From NCBI GenBank assembly GCA_964407165.1, contig CAYOUJ010000025.1, forward strand, positions 1-37,094: a DNA stretch of 37,094 bases. Direction: 5' to 3'. Source of the stretch: CAZPKH01 sp964407165 (GTDB lineage Bacteria > Bacteroidota > Bacteroidia > Bacteroidales > Muribaculaceae). The position numbers and the translations under genes were made by a program. Position 1 is the stretch's first letter. Each line of letters starts with the position of its first letter. The notes below the pieces were generated by a model. That model saw only the letters and a program-made list of their open reading frames with translations. It had not been told where the DNA came from and ran no database searches. Of the stretch, positions 7,079-15,786 are shown one piece after another.

Positions 7079-7537
7079 ATGAAACGTTTCACACTTATAT
7101 TGGCTACCCTGCTCATCTCTCTCTCGGCGCTCGCCGACAAGCCCCAGAAAGGCTCGCGAGACCAGTGGGACCGCGAGATGCTGGAGTTTCGCCACGAGTA
7201 CTTTGCCAAGGAGCTTGCCCTGCGCGACGACCAGAAGACCGCCTTCTTTGCCCTGCACGACAAGATGGTGGAGGAGCGCCGCGCCGTGCGCCGCGAGGTG
7301 CGCGCCGCCAAGGAGGAGCTCAAGAAGAAGGGCAACGCCGCCACCCAGGCCGACTATGATCGCGTGGCCAACCTCGAGTATGAGCTCAAAGGACGCGAGA
7401 ACGACATCGAGATGCGCTACTACGAGCAGTTCAAAAAGATACTCACCCCCGAGCAATTGTACAAGCTCAAAGACGTCGAGCGAGCATACGCCCAGCTTAT
7501 CCGCGACCAATACCGCCACGGCAAAAAGAAAAAATAA
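7079..7537 (+). CDS. Spy/CpxP-like periplasmic protein
   Basis: The 152-residue product has a signal peptide (MKRFTLILATLLISLSALA) and is then almost wholly helical and highly charged. Two LTxxQ-like motifs are visible: LRDDQKTAFFALHDKM near residue 48 and LTPEQLYKLKDVERAY near residue 122, the second a good match. This is the mark of the Spy/CpxP/ZraP family of periplasmic chaperones and metal or stress sensors. It is the third gene of the sigma operon, so it is probably an effector or feedback sensor of the response. It could equally bind metal; no His/Cys cluster is seen. Confidence 0.75.
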   Translation: MKRFTLILATLLISLSALADKPQKGSRDQWDREMLEFRHEYFAKELALRDDQKTAFFALHDKMVEERRAVRREVRAAKEELKKKGNAATQADYDRVANLEYELKGRENDIEMRYYEQFKKILTPEQLYKLKDVERAYAQLIRDQYRHGKKKK

Positions 7538-7564
7538 AACCCTTGATTGACAATAAAATAATCG

Positions 7565-7769
7565 AATTATGGCGGAGCCACAACTCTTTCTGTTAACCCC
7601 ACGCTTCAGCGTGGGGTAGGAAAAAAACCGAGGTCAAAGCGTGCCGGAGGCACGCCTCTGAAGGCGCCTGTCATAGAGGCGTGCCTGCGGCACGCTAATG
7701 TGTTGGATGGCATTACACCCCATGCTGAAGCGTGGGGTTAATAAATAGAGTTGTGGCTCCGCCACAATT
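7565..7769. repeat. Nested foldback repeat (element 1)
   Basis: Three inverted pairs lie inside each other: 7565-7586 with 7748-7769 (21 of 22 match), about 7592-7616 with 7718-7742 (core CCCCACGCTTCAGC), and 7638-7659 with 7675-7696 (21 of 22 match). Each arm also contains its own small palindrome, for example CCCCACGCTTCAGCGTGGGG. It fills most of the gap before the macroglobulin gene. A half copy is at 15087-15137. No reading frame or transposase is present. Confidence 0.85.
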
Positions 7770-7806
7770 TGAGATTCTAAAAATCTGATACTCCTGTCAT
7801 TTTATT

Positions 7807-10800
7807 ATGAGGAAAGTATATCTAATTCTTATACTCATCGCCTGCTTTTTCACGGCCCAGGCTCAACGGGTCCTGCTCCCTCGCGAGCCTGACTTCTCAA
7901 AGCCAAAGACCGTGGCTGCCGACGCCTCCGCGAGCCTTGACCGCGCCATGCGCGACGGCAACGACGGTGCAGCTCTCCGCGCCCTCATCAACATGACCAT
8001 CGCCTTGAGCAACGTCGACTCCGACAGCGTCCCCCAGGCCATAGAGCGCATCAACTACTTCCGCGGCCGTGCCAAGACTCCCTCGGGTCGCTCCCTTGCC
8101 ACCATCCTCCTGGCCACCCTCTACTCCGACATAGCCCAAGGCCCGGCAAGCGTGACTCAAAGGATAGTCGCCGGCGACCCGCGGGCCCTCGCCGTGGCCC
8201 TGGCCGACAGCGCGCTGATGGACGCCGACGCACTGAAGGACGCCAAGATTGGCGACTACGCAACAATAATCGAGTGTGACCGCAACTCCGCCGTCTTCTA
8301 TCCCACGCTCTACGACTTCGTTGCCACCCGCGCAATCGACATTTACCGTGACTGTTACCCGGTCAACACCCGCCCCATGCCCGCGGCCATGCTCACCCTC
8401 TATCCCGAGTGTGCCAGCCAGCCGACGGAATATCTCTCCGACACCGCGCGCCGCATAATCGAGACGTACAACTCCCTGATAGCGTTTCATGAAGGCCACG
8501 CCGCGCCGATGATCAACTACCAATATGAGCGTTTGAGATATGTCTACTCGGAGGTGGCGCAGAGCGCCGACACGCAGGAGACGGGGCGCCTGTACAGCGC
8601 TGCCCTCAAACAGCTCTTCAACGACAGCCGTCGCTCGGAATACTCCTCGCTCGTGCTCGAAAATTTCCCGGAAGCCGATAACGAGCAGTGGCTTTACGAC
8701 CATTGTCGCGACAACCTCGCCAAGTTTCCCGCATACTTCAACAACAATGCCCTCCACAACATCATCAACGCGCTGGAGCACAAAAATTTGCGGATTGAGA
8801 TACCCCGGTACGTGCTCCCCGGCGTGCCCTTTGAGGTAAAGGTGTCGTCGAGCAACGTCAACTGCGCCGTGCTGCGCCTCTGCCGCGTAAACGCTGCGTG
8901 GGACGACGTCGTGAAACTGAGCAACATAGACATGAACGCCGTGAGCACCGACACCGTCGAGATGGCCGGGACCGTGCCCTTCGACGCCGAGGCCACGGCA
9001 TCGCTCACGGCCCCCGACTGCGGCCGCTATGTGGTAATCGCCGACTTCGACGGCCGTGCGCCGCTTCATGACTACTCCACCCTCCATACCATCGACTGCA
9101 TAGACATGCTGCTTGGCTCCACCGGCTACGACACGCGCCGCTTTGTCGTGGTCGACGCCGTCACCGGCGCGCCCGTCAAGGGGGCAACCCTCTACGATGT
9201 TGACAATCAGACGGCTGTGGCCACCACCGACGGCGACGGCATGGCAGCCCCGTCACTCAAAGGAGCCGCAAACCTGGTGGCAAAAAAATCCGGCAGCCTC
9301 TCCAACTCTGACCGCGTATATTACGACAGGCAGAACCATGACGGCGACACCCGGGAAATTACCAATATTGAAACTTTCACATCACAAGCACTTTACCGCC
9401 CGGGCGACACCCTCCACTGGGCTGCCGTCGTTTTCAAGACCTCATACAAGGGGAGCCGCCCCGTCGGTGGGGAGAAGATGCAGGTGCAGCTTTTCGACGC
9501 CAACTATCAGATGGTTGCCGACACAACGGTGACGTCTGACGAGTTCGGACGCGCCGCCGGCACCTTCGTCATACCCGCCGGACGCCTTACAGGCCGCTGG
9601 CTCCTGGGCGTAAGCGCCTCCGGCAACACCGTGCACTCGGCAGTGACCGTCAGCGACTACAAGTTGCCCACTTTCGAGATACGCGACGCGCGCGCCGTCG
9701 TAGGCCTCCCGGCCGACAGCTCCGTCACCATCAAGGGAATTGTCAAGACCTACAGCGGATTTGCACTCGCTGACGCCTCCGTCAGCGTAAACGTCACTTG
9801 CTCGCGCTTCAACCCGCGCTGGTGGTGGTGGCGCGGCCAGAACGTCGACTTCTACGCCTCCGGCAGTCTTACCACCGATGCTTCCGGGGCTTTCTCCCTC
9901 GATCTCCCCTCCGAGTTGATGAAGTTGGCGCCCTTCGCCGACGGATTCTTCACCGCGACCATAACCGCCACCTCCCCCGCCGGAGAGTCGCACGAGGCAA
10001 CCGCCTGTTTCACCCTGCATCCCCGTCCCGCCATCTGCGCGGGCGATGTCACGGCTCTTGACGTCAGCGCCCCTGTCACCCTCCCCGTGCAGGTGGTTGA
10101 CGCCGAGGGGGCTACAGTCGACGCCCCCGTGCAGTACGCTCTGCGCCGCAACGGCGACATTGTCCGGCGCGGCACCGTCCAAGCCCCCAACCCCAAGGTA
10201 GACTGGAAGGATCTCCCCGGCGGCACCTACGACATACTCCTCACCACCGCCGGCGCCACCGACACCACATATATTAATAATGTGTGCATCTACCGCCCGA
10301 CGGACCATTACTCTCCCTCCAACGACGTGTTGTGGACGCCTGCCAATGCCCTGAGCGTTGAGGGCGCCAAGGCGCAGCTGCTCGTGGGCACCTCCGCGCA
10401 GCAGACCCACGTGCTCATGACCGTATGGACCGACGACGACTATTGCGTCCGGAAGTGGGTAAAGCTCGGCCGCGGCCTCAACAACGTCGAGGTGAAGCTC
10501 CCCGACGACTCAACCGTCTGCCACGTCACCCTCTATGCCGCCTGCCGCCTGCGCACATCGCAGCTCGACGTCACCGTCACCCCACGTCCGGCCGTGCGCA
10601 AGCTCCGCCTGGAGGCTACCTCCATGCGCGACCGCCTGACCCCCGGCGCCGAGGAGACGTGGACCTTCCGTGTCACCGATCGGGACGGCCGTCCCGTACG
10701 CGCCGCCATGGTGGTCGACACCTACAACGCCGCCCTCGACGCCCTGGCACCCCACTCCATAAGCCTGCGCGTCCCGAGCATACAGCGCCGCCGGTTCTCC

Positions 10801-13308
10801 GCTAACCTCTTCAGCGGCGTCAGCAGCGTAAGCTCTGCATTCATGTCACCCACTGCCCGCTCGCTTGTCGAGCAGACCATAAACACCCCTGACTGGCGCA
10901 CGTGGGGCAACTCGCTCTACGAGTATTACTTCTCGCGCGGCAACGGCCTATATTTTGCCACATCAGCCGCCCGTCCCACCATGCGTTCTGCCAAGGCCTC
11001 CGCTCCCGATGACGGTGACATGGCTCTGGAGGAGAGCGCCTCCGACTATGCTGACGGCGTCGCCGAGGCGGAGGAAGAGGAGGCGGAGGGCACAGAGAGC
11101 GACTACCGTCCCTCAGAGGTGGCCCTCGCCCTATGGCGGCCCATGCTCACCACCGACGCCGACGGAAACCTCAGCATATCCTTCACCGTCCCCAACGCCA
11201 ACACTGCCTGGCAGATGCGCGCGTTGGCGTACTCCGACGACATGCTCGTGGCCGACATGTCGCGCGTGCTCGTGGCCAACAAGCCGGTGATGGTGCAGGG
11301 CAACCTCCCCCGCTTCCTCCGCGCCGGCGACACCTCGCGCATCGCCTCGCTGGTGATGAACAACAGCGACTCGGCGCAGACCATAACCACCGTGGTGACC
11401 CTCTTCAACCCCGCCACCTCCAAGGTAATAGACACCCGCACCTTCACCGACACCTTCGCCGCGGGCGAGAGCCGCACATACTATATCGACGCTGCCACCG
11501 ACGCCTCGATGACAATGCTCGGTTTCCGAGTCAAGGCCACCGCCGGGAGCTTCACTGACGGGGAGCAGACGGCCATCCCCGTGCTCGACGAGGTGCAGCC
11601 GGTCATCGAGACCACCACCTTCTACAGCGCCCCCTCGCAGCAGGTCATTGAGGTGCCTGTCAACGCCAAGGACGCGCAGCTCACCCTCGAGTTTACCGAG
11701 AACCCGCTGTGGACGGTCGTCACCGCCCTCCCCGGCCTGCAGAAACGCGACCCGCGCACCTCCGTCGAGGCCGCTATGTCCATCTACTCCGCCGTCACCG
11801 CGTCAAACATCATCAAGCAGAACCCCGACATCGCCACCGCCCTGCGGCGCTGGAGCGAGTCTGACCGCTCAGACTCCACACTTGTCAGCATGCTCGAGCG
11901 CAACTCGGAGCTCAAGACGCTGCTGCTGCAGGCCACGCCGTGGATGGTCGACGCCATGACTGACACCGAGCGCATGCAGCGCCTGGCACTGCTCTTCGAC
12001 AGCCGCGAGATCAAGGCAGCCCTCGACGCCGGAGTGAACGTGCTCGCGCAGACCGTCTGCACCGACGGCGGCTGGGCGTGGTCATTGGCCGACCCCGACC
12101 GCTCGCGCGCCTCCGAGTGGGCCACCATGCACGTGCTCATCACCCTCGGCGAGCTTGACACCGACCTGGCGGCCATCGACAAGCGGCTGCCCGACCTGGC
12201 CGAGCGCGCCCTAAAATACATGGACGCCCGTGTGGCCGAGCAATATTCCAAGTACCCCTCCGCCGACTATATGGGCTACACCTTCATGCGACTGATGTAC
12301 CCCTCCGTGCGGCAGTCCACGGCCTCGGCAAAGGCCTCCAACGCCACCGTCCAGCGCATAATAGGGGGGTGGAAGCGCTACAACAGCCTCGACAAGGCCT
12401 TCGCAGCCATCATCCTCGAGCGGTCGAAATACCACACCACGGCCCTGCAGCTGATCGAGTCGCTGCGCGAATACGCCATCTCGTCGCCCACGGCCGGGAT
12501 GACGTGGAAGGTGCCCACAGCGCAGTACGGCAGCGTGTGGGCCACGGCCGTCATCCTCCGTGCCTTCGCCATCGTGCAGCCCGGGTGCGCCGACATCGAC
12601 CCGATACGCCAGTGGCTCATCCTGCAGAAGCAGGCCATGAACTGGGGCAACAGCTTCGCCACCGCCCTCGCCTGCGACGCCATACTGCGGAGCGGGGCAG
12701 CGCCCTCGCGCCTCGCGCGCCAGGCCCGCGTGTACGTCGACGGCCACGAGCTCGATGTCACCGGCGAGACCTTCTTCGGCTACCTCAAGACTCGCTTCAC
12801 CGGCTCGAGCGTAAAGATTGTAAAGGGTGGTGACACCCCGGCCTACGGCGCCGTCTATGCCGTCAGCAACCAACGCATGGCCGAGGTAAAGGCGGCCTCC
12901 TGCCGGGACCTCAGCGTTGAGAAGACGCTCGAGGTGCTCCGCGGCACCGAGTGGGTGCCCATCGACACCCTGCGCGTCGGCGACCGCGTGCGCACCGTGC
13001 TCACCATCGCCGCCAACCGCGAGATCGACTACCTCGCCGTCACCGACCTGCGCGCCGCCTGCCTCGAGCCGGTCGACCAGCTGCCCACATCCGTCTACAG
13101 CCAGGGCGTGTGCTTCTACCGCGAGATGCTCGACACCGAGACGCGGCTCTTCCTGCGCCGCCTCCCCAAGGGCACCTACCGGCTGACGTACGAGTTCTTC
13201 GTCACCGCCGCCGGCACCTACACCTCCGGCATCGCCACCGCCCAGAGCCAGTACGCCCCCGCCCTGACCGCCCACTCCTCCGCCTCCCCCCTCCACATCC
13301 CCCAATAA
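7807..13308 (+). CDS. Bacterial alpha-2-macroglobulin family protein
   Basis: The 1833-residue secreted protein resembles bacterial macroglobulins, which are thought to trap attacking proteases in the periplasm or at the surface. The signal peptide ends TAQA before Q20; a lipobox reading (LIAC at 10-13) is less likely because FFT follows. An N-terminal helical part comes first, then macroglobulin beta-domains including an MG2-like one (QALYRPGDTLHWAAVVFK, about residue 525). The A2M domain starts near 1102 (ALWRPMLTTDADG, FTVPNANTAWQMRAL). The alpha-toroid follows at about 1297-1680 (TDGGWAWSLADPDRS), and the last domain has SQYAPALTAHS. The CxEQ thioester motif is absent: where it would lie the sequence reads RDPRTSVEAAMSIYS. 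This is therefore a thioester-free form. No PBP1C gene lies next to it. The gene is separated from the sigma operon by foldback element 1. Confidence 0.9.
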   Translation: MRKVYLILILIACFFTAQAQRVLLPREPDFSKPKTVAADASASLDRAMRDGNDGAALRALINMTIALSNVDSDSVPQAIERINYFRGRAKTPSGRSLATILLATLYSDIAQGPASVTQRIVAGDPRALAVALADSALMDADALKDAKIGDYATIIECDRNSAVFYPTLYDFVATRAIDIYRDCYPVNTRPMPAAMLTLYPECASQPTEYLSDTARRIIETYNSLIAFHEGHAAPMINYQYERLRYVYSEVAQSADTQETGRLYSAALKQLFNDSRRSEYSSLVLENFPEADNEQWLYDHCRDNLAKFPAYFNNNALHNIINALEHKNLRIEIPRYVLPGVPFEVKVSSSNVNCAVLRLCRVNAAWDDVVKLSNIDMNAVSTDTVEMAGTVPFDAEATASLTAPDCGRYVVIADFDGRAPLHDYSTLHTIDCIDMLLGSTGYDTRRFVVVDAVTGAPVKGATLYDVDNQTAVATTDGDGMAAPSLKGAANLVAKKSGSLSNSDRVYYDRQNHDGDTREITNIETFTSQALYRPGDTLHWAAVVFKTSYKGSRPVGGEKMQVQLFDANYQMVADTTVTSDEFGRAAGTFVIPAGRLTGRWLLGVSASGNTVHSAVTVSDYKLPTFEIRDARAVVGLPADSSVTIKGIVKTYSGFALADASVSVNVTCSRFNPRWWWWRGQNVDFYASGSLTTDASGAFSLDLPSELMKLAPFADGFFTATITATSPAGESHEATACFTLHPRPAICAGDVTALDVSAPVTLPVQVVDAEGATVDAPVQYALRRNGDIVRRGTVQAPNPKVDWKDLPGGTYDILLTTAGATDTTYINNVCIYRPTDHYSPSNDVLWTPANALSVEGAKAQLLVGTSAQQTHVLMTVWTDDDYCVRKWVKLGRGLNNVEVKLPDDSTVCHVTLYAACRLRTSQLDVTVTPRPAVRKLRLEATSMRDRLTPGAEETWTFRVTDRDGRPVRAAMVVDTYNAALDALAPHSISLRVPSIQRRRFSANLFSGVSSVSSAFMSPTARSLVEQTINTPDWRTWGNSLYEYYFSRGNGLYFATSAARPTMRSAKASAPDDGDMALEESASDYADGVAEAEEEEAEGTESDYRPSEVALALWRPMLTTDADGNLSISFTVPNANTAWQMRALAYSDDMLVADMSRVLVANKPVMVQGNLPRFLRAGDTSRIASLVMNNSDSAQTITTVVTLFNPATSKVIDTRTFTDTFAAGESRTYYIDAATDASMTMLGFRVKATAGSFTDGEQTAIPVLDEVQPVIETTTFYSAPSQQVIEVPVNAKDAQLTLEFTENPLWTVVTALPGLQKRDPRTSVEAAMSIYSAVTASNIIKQNPDIATALRRWSESDRSDSTLVSMLERNSELKTLLLQATPWMVDAMTDTERMQRLALLFDSREIKAALDAGVNVLAQTVCTDGGWAWSLADPDRSRASEWATMHVLITLGELDTDLAAIDKRLPDLAERALKYMDARVAEQYSKYPSADYMGYTFMRLMYPSVRQSTASAKASNATVQRIIGGWKRYNSLDKAFAAIILERSKYHTTALQLIESLREYAISSPTAGMTWKVPTAQYGSVWATAVILRAFAIVQPGCADIDPIRQWLILQKQAMNWGNSFATALACDAILRSGAAPSRLARQARVYVDGHELDVTGETFFGYLKTRFTGSSVKIVKGGDTPAYGAVYAVSNQRMAEVKAASCRDLSVEKTLEVLRGTEWVPIDTLRVGDRVRTVLTIAANREIDYLAVTDLRAACLEPVDQLPTSVYSQGVCFYREMLDTETRLFLRRLPKGTYRLTYEFFVTAAGTYTSGIATAQSQYAPALTAHSSASPLHIPQ

Positions 13309-13333
13309 CAGCGTTACAAACAATCGGTTTTGC

Positions 13334-13412
13334 AACCACGAATTACACTAATTTTATGAATTACACTAATTTTTAATTCGTGAAATTCGTAAAATTAGTG
13401 TAATTCGTGGTT
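13334..13412. repeat. Perfect 23-bp inverted repeat after the macroglobulin gene
   Basis: The sequence from 13334 to 13356 (starting AACCACGAATTACAC) returns as its exact reverse complement at 13390-13412, with an inner direct copy of GAATTACACTAATTTT. The 13309-13471 gap otherwise holds T-rich sequence. It may end the macroglobulin transcript. It shares the AACCACGAAT core with 682-717. Confidence 0.75.
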
Positions 13413-13471
13413 TAATTCCTTGTTTCTATTGTTTCCTTTGTTTCTGTATGAGACATTTTTTTGGCGGGGGG

Positions 13472-13502
13472 TTGCGGGGGAGAAAAAATTGTGGTATCTT
13501 TG
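13472..13502 (+). promoter_or_regulatory. Promoter of pyrB
   Basis: TTG at 13472-13474, 20 bp, TATCTTTG at 13495-13502, with the start codon 18 bp later. Position and spacing match the other promoters of the window. No leader peptide or pyrimidine attenuator is seen in the short leader. Confidence 0.8.
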
Positions 13503-13520
13503 CGCAAACAATCATTAACC

Positions 13521-14444
13521 ATGAACGCAAACAGCCTCGTGTCGATAGCCGACATCAGCCGTGAGGAGATAGAGCAGCTCCTCGAGGGCGCGCGCTATTT
13601 TGAGGAACATCCCAACCACAAGATACTTGACGGCCGCGTGGTGGCCACGCTCTTCTTCGAGCCGTCGACGCGCACGCGCCTGAGCTTCGAGACGGCGGTG
13701 AACCGCCTCGGCGGCCGCGTCATCGGGTTCTCCGACCCCAACGCCACCTCCACCTCAAAGGGGGAAACGCTCAAAGACACCATCAAGATGGTGTCGAACT
13801 ACGTCGACCTCATCATCATGCGCCACTACCTCGAGGGAGCCGCACGCTATGCCTCGGAGGTGACGGACGTGCCCGTGGTGAACGCCGGCGACGGCGCCAA
13901 CCAGCACCCGTCGCAGACGCTGCTCGACCTCTACAGCATCTCCAAGACGCAGGGACGCCTTAACGACCTGACCATCACGCTGGTCGGCGACCTCAAGTAC
14001 GGCCGCACCGTCCACTCGCTGCTGCAGGCGATGCAGTATTACAACCCGACTTTCCGCTTCGTCGCCTGCGACGAGCTGCGCATGCCCCGCGAGTATCTCG
14101 ACTTCTGCGACCAGCGGGGCATACGCTACGAGGAGCACACCGACTTCTCGGAGGAGGTGATCGACAGCAGCGACATCATCTACATGACCCGTGTGCAGCG
14201 CGAGCGGTTCACCGACATCATGGAGTATGAGCGGGTCAAGGACCTGTACACGCTGCGCAACGCCATGCTCGAGCACTCGCGCGACAACCTGCGCATCTTG
14301 CACCCGCTGCCGCGCGTCAACGAGATAGACCGCGACGTCGACGACAGCCCCAAGGCGTATTACTTCGAGCAGGCCCGCAACGGCCTGTACATGCGCCAGG
14401 CCATCATCTGCCGCGCCCTCGGAATCACACCCCATAAAAATTAA
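13521..14444 (+). CDS. pyrB: Aspartate carbamoyltransferase catalytic subunit
   Basis: PyrB joins carbamoyl phosphate and aspartate to give carbamoyl aspartate, the committed step of pyrimidine synthesis in the cytoplasm. The 307-residue length is normal. The carbamoyl-phosphate site FEPSTRTRLSFE lies near residue 47, the loop with SKGE follows, GDGANQHPSQTLLDLY is the central motif, and HPLPRVNEID is in the aspartate-binding half. The start at 13521 is chosen because the promoter box lies inside the longer frame beginning at 13461. pyrI, the regulatory subunit, follows after 150 bp, so the enzyme is likely the allosteric E. coli-type complex. Confidence 0.97.
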   Translation: MNANSLVSIADISREEIEQLLEGARYFEEHPNHKILDGRVVATLFFEPSTRTRLSFETAVNRLGGRVIGFSDPNATSTSKGETLKDTIKMVSNYVDLIIMRHYLEGAARYASEVTDVPVVNAGDGANQHPSQTLLDLYSISKTQGRLNDLTITLVGDLKYGRTVHSLLQAMQYYNPTFRFVACDELRMPREYLDFCDQRGIRYEEHTDFSEEVIDSSDIIYMTRVQRERFTDIMEYERVKDLYTLRNAMLEHSRDNLRILHPLPRVNEIDRDVDDSPKAYYFEQARNGLYMRQAIICRALGITPHKN

Positions 14445-14577
14445 ACTACAAATTACGCGAATAATCACGCGAAGAAACGAAAGAACTAAAAGAAACTTTT
14501 TATTTCTTCGCGAGACTCAAAAAACAAAAAAATTTCTTTTGATTCTTCCGTTTCTTCGCGAGATAATTTGTAGTTTT
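14443..14577. repeat. AT-rich foldback filling the pyrB-pyrI gap
   Basis: The left arm (14443-14498, containing AAACTACAAATTA and CGCGAAGAAACG) is mirrored by the right arm (14526-14577) with few mismatches. Both arms carry a CGCGAAGAAAC core. The structure covers nearly the whole intergenic space and ends 17 bp before pyrI. Its right end contains TAGTTTTG (14571-14578), a TAnnTTTG match that could serve pyrI. It may also be an attenuating hairpin between the two genes. Confidence 0.75.
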
Positions 14578-14594
14578 GGCAAAAGTTATAGATA

Positions 14595-15050
14595 ATGAGC
14601 AAGAAAGAACTCGCCGTGGCGGCTTTGCAGAACGGCACCGTCATCGACCATATCCCCTCGCACCTGCTCTTCACCGTGGCCAAGATACTCGGCATCGAGC
14701 ACCTCGACACCGCCGTCACCATCGGCAACAACCTGCGCAGCAGCAAACTCGGCACCAAGGGCATCATCAAGGTGGCCGACGTGTTCTACCCCGCCGACAC
14801 CCTCAACCGCATCGCCCTGCTCGCCCCGGGCGCCAAGGTGAACATCATCCGCGACTTCGAGGTGGTGGAGAAGCTGCAGGTGACGCCTCCCGACGAGGTG
14901 ATGGGCATCGTCCGCTGCAACAACCCCAAGTGCATCACCAACAACGAGCCGATGCGCACCCGATTCCGCGTGGTCGACAAGAAGGCCGTCACCCTGCGCT
15001 GCGCCTACTGCACCCGCGAGATACCCCAATCCAAAATCGAAATCATTTAG
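14595..15050 (+). CDS. pyrI: Aspartate carbamoyltransferase regulatory subunit
   Basis: PyrI binds nucleotide effectors (CTP, ATP) and, through zinc, holds catalytic trimers together. The 151-residue product shows the allosteric domain first (NGTVIDHIPSHLLFTVAKIL, the nucleotide-site region) and then a C-terminal zinc domain with Cys pairs in RCNNPKCITNN and RCAYCTRE, the four ligands expected. The length matches E. coli PyrI. It probably shares the pyrB transcript, though the intervening foldback could reduce read-through. Confidence 0.96.
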   Translation: MSKKELAVAALQNGTVIDHIPSHLLFTVAKILGIEHLDTAVTIGNNLRSSKLGTKGIIKVADVFYPADTLNRIALLAPGAKVNIIRDFEVVEKLQVTPPDEVMGIVRCNNPKCITNNEPMRTRFRVVDKKAVTLRCAYCTREIPQSKIEII

Positions 15051-15086
15051 AGATTAATCCTTTGATGCTCAATGTTTTGATGCATA

Positions 15087-15137
15087 TTTGTGGCGGAGCC
15101 ACAACTCCTTCTGTTAACCCCACGCTTCAGCGTGGGG
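15087..15137. repeat. Half copy of foldback element 1
   Basis: The stretch carries the left outer arm (TGTGGCGGAGCCACAACTC) and the CCCCACGCTTCAGCGTGGGG hairpin of the element at 7565-7769, with near identity, but no right arm. It lies between pyrI and the flavin reductase gene, and its terminal hairpin could end pyrI transcription. Confidence 0.85.
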
Positions 15138-15159
15138 CAAAAAACTAAAAACTTAGAAC

Positions 15160-15723
15160 ATGAAACAGGACTGGAAACCGGGCACTATGATATACCCGCT
15201 GCCGGCCGTGCTCGTCAGCTGCGGCACCGCCGAGCGGTCAAACCTGCTGACCGTCGCCTGGACGGGCATACTCTGCACCAACCCGGCGATGTGCTACATC
15301 TCCGTGCGCCCCGAGCGCTACTCCCACGAGATGATCAAGGAGAACATGGAGTTTACTGTCAACCTCACCACCGCCGCCATGGCGCGCGCCACCGACTGGT
15401 GCGGCGTGCGCTCGGGTCGCGACTATGACAAGTGGAAGGAGTGCGGACTCACCCCCGAGCCGGGCGTGAAGGTGGCGTGCCCGGCCGTCAAGGAGTCGCC
15501 GGTGAGCGTCGAGTGCCGGGTCAAGGAGATAGTGAGCTTGGGCAGCCATGACATGTTCATCGCCGACATCCTCAACGTCCGTGCCGACGAGAGCCTGCTC
15601 GACCCCGAGACGGGGCTGTTCGACCTCGGCCGCGCCGGCCTGATGAGCTACACCCACGGCCACTACTACAGCCAGGGAGAGCCTCTCGGCCGCTTCGGCT
15701 TCAGCGTCAAAAAAAAGAAATAA
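15160..15723 (+). CDS. Flavin reductase-like (flavoredoxin family) protein
   Basis: The 187-residue product fits the flavin-reductase-like FMN-binding split-barrel family: PLPAVLVSCGTAERSNLLTVAWTG at the start, SVRPERYSHEMIKENMEFTVNL in the FMN-binding centre, and DWCGVRSGRDYDKW, typical of the flavoredoxin type. It would be a cytoplasmic FMN protein moving electrons from NAD(P)H or ferredoxin; the partner is unknown. The C-terminus is a Lys run (VKKKK). glyA starts 63 bp later without a clear promoter of its own, so the two are probably transcribed together. Confidence 0.88.
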   Translation: MKQDWKPGTMIYPLPAVLVSCGTAERSNLLTVAWTGILCTNPAMCYISVRPERYSHEMIKENMEFTVNLTTAAMARATDWCGVRSGRDYDKWKECGLTPEPGVKVACPAVKESPVSVECRVKEIVSLGSHDMFIADILNVRADESLLDPETGLFDLGRAGLMSYTHGHYYSQGEPLGRFGFSVKKKK

Positions 15724-15786
15724 CCAGATAACAGGAACGCCAACATATTTAAGTAAACAGCCAAATACCCTATAAAACATACCATT

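Noticed and set aside
7565..7769. Insertion sequence with terminal inverted repeats
   Set aside because: It is too short for a transposase, has no internal frame, and has no visible target duplication. It is described as a foldback repeat.
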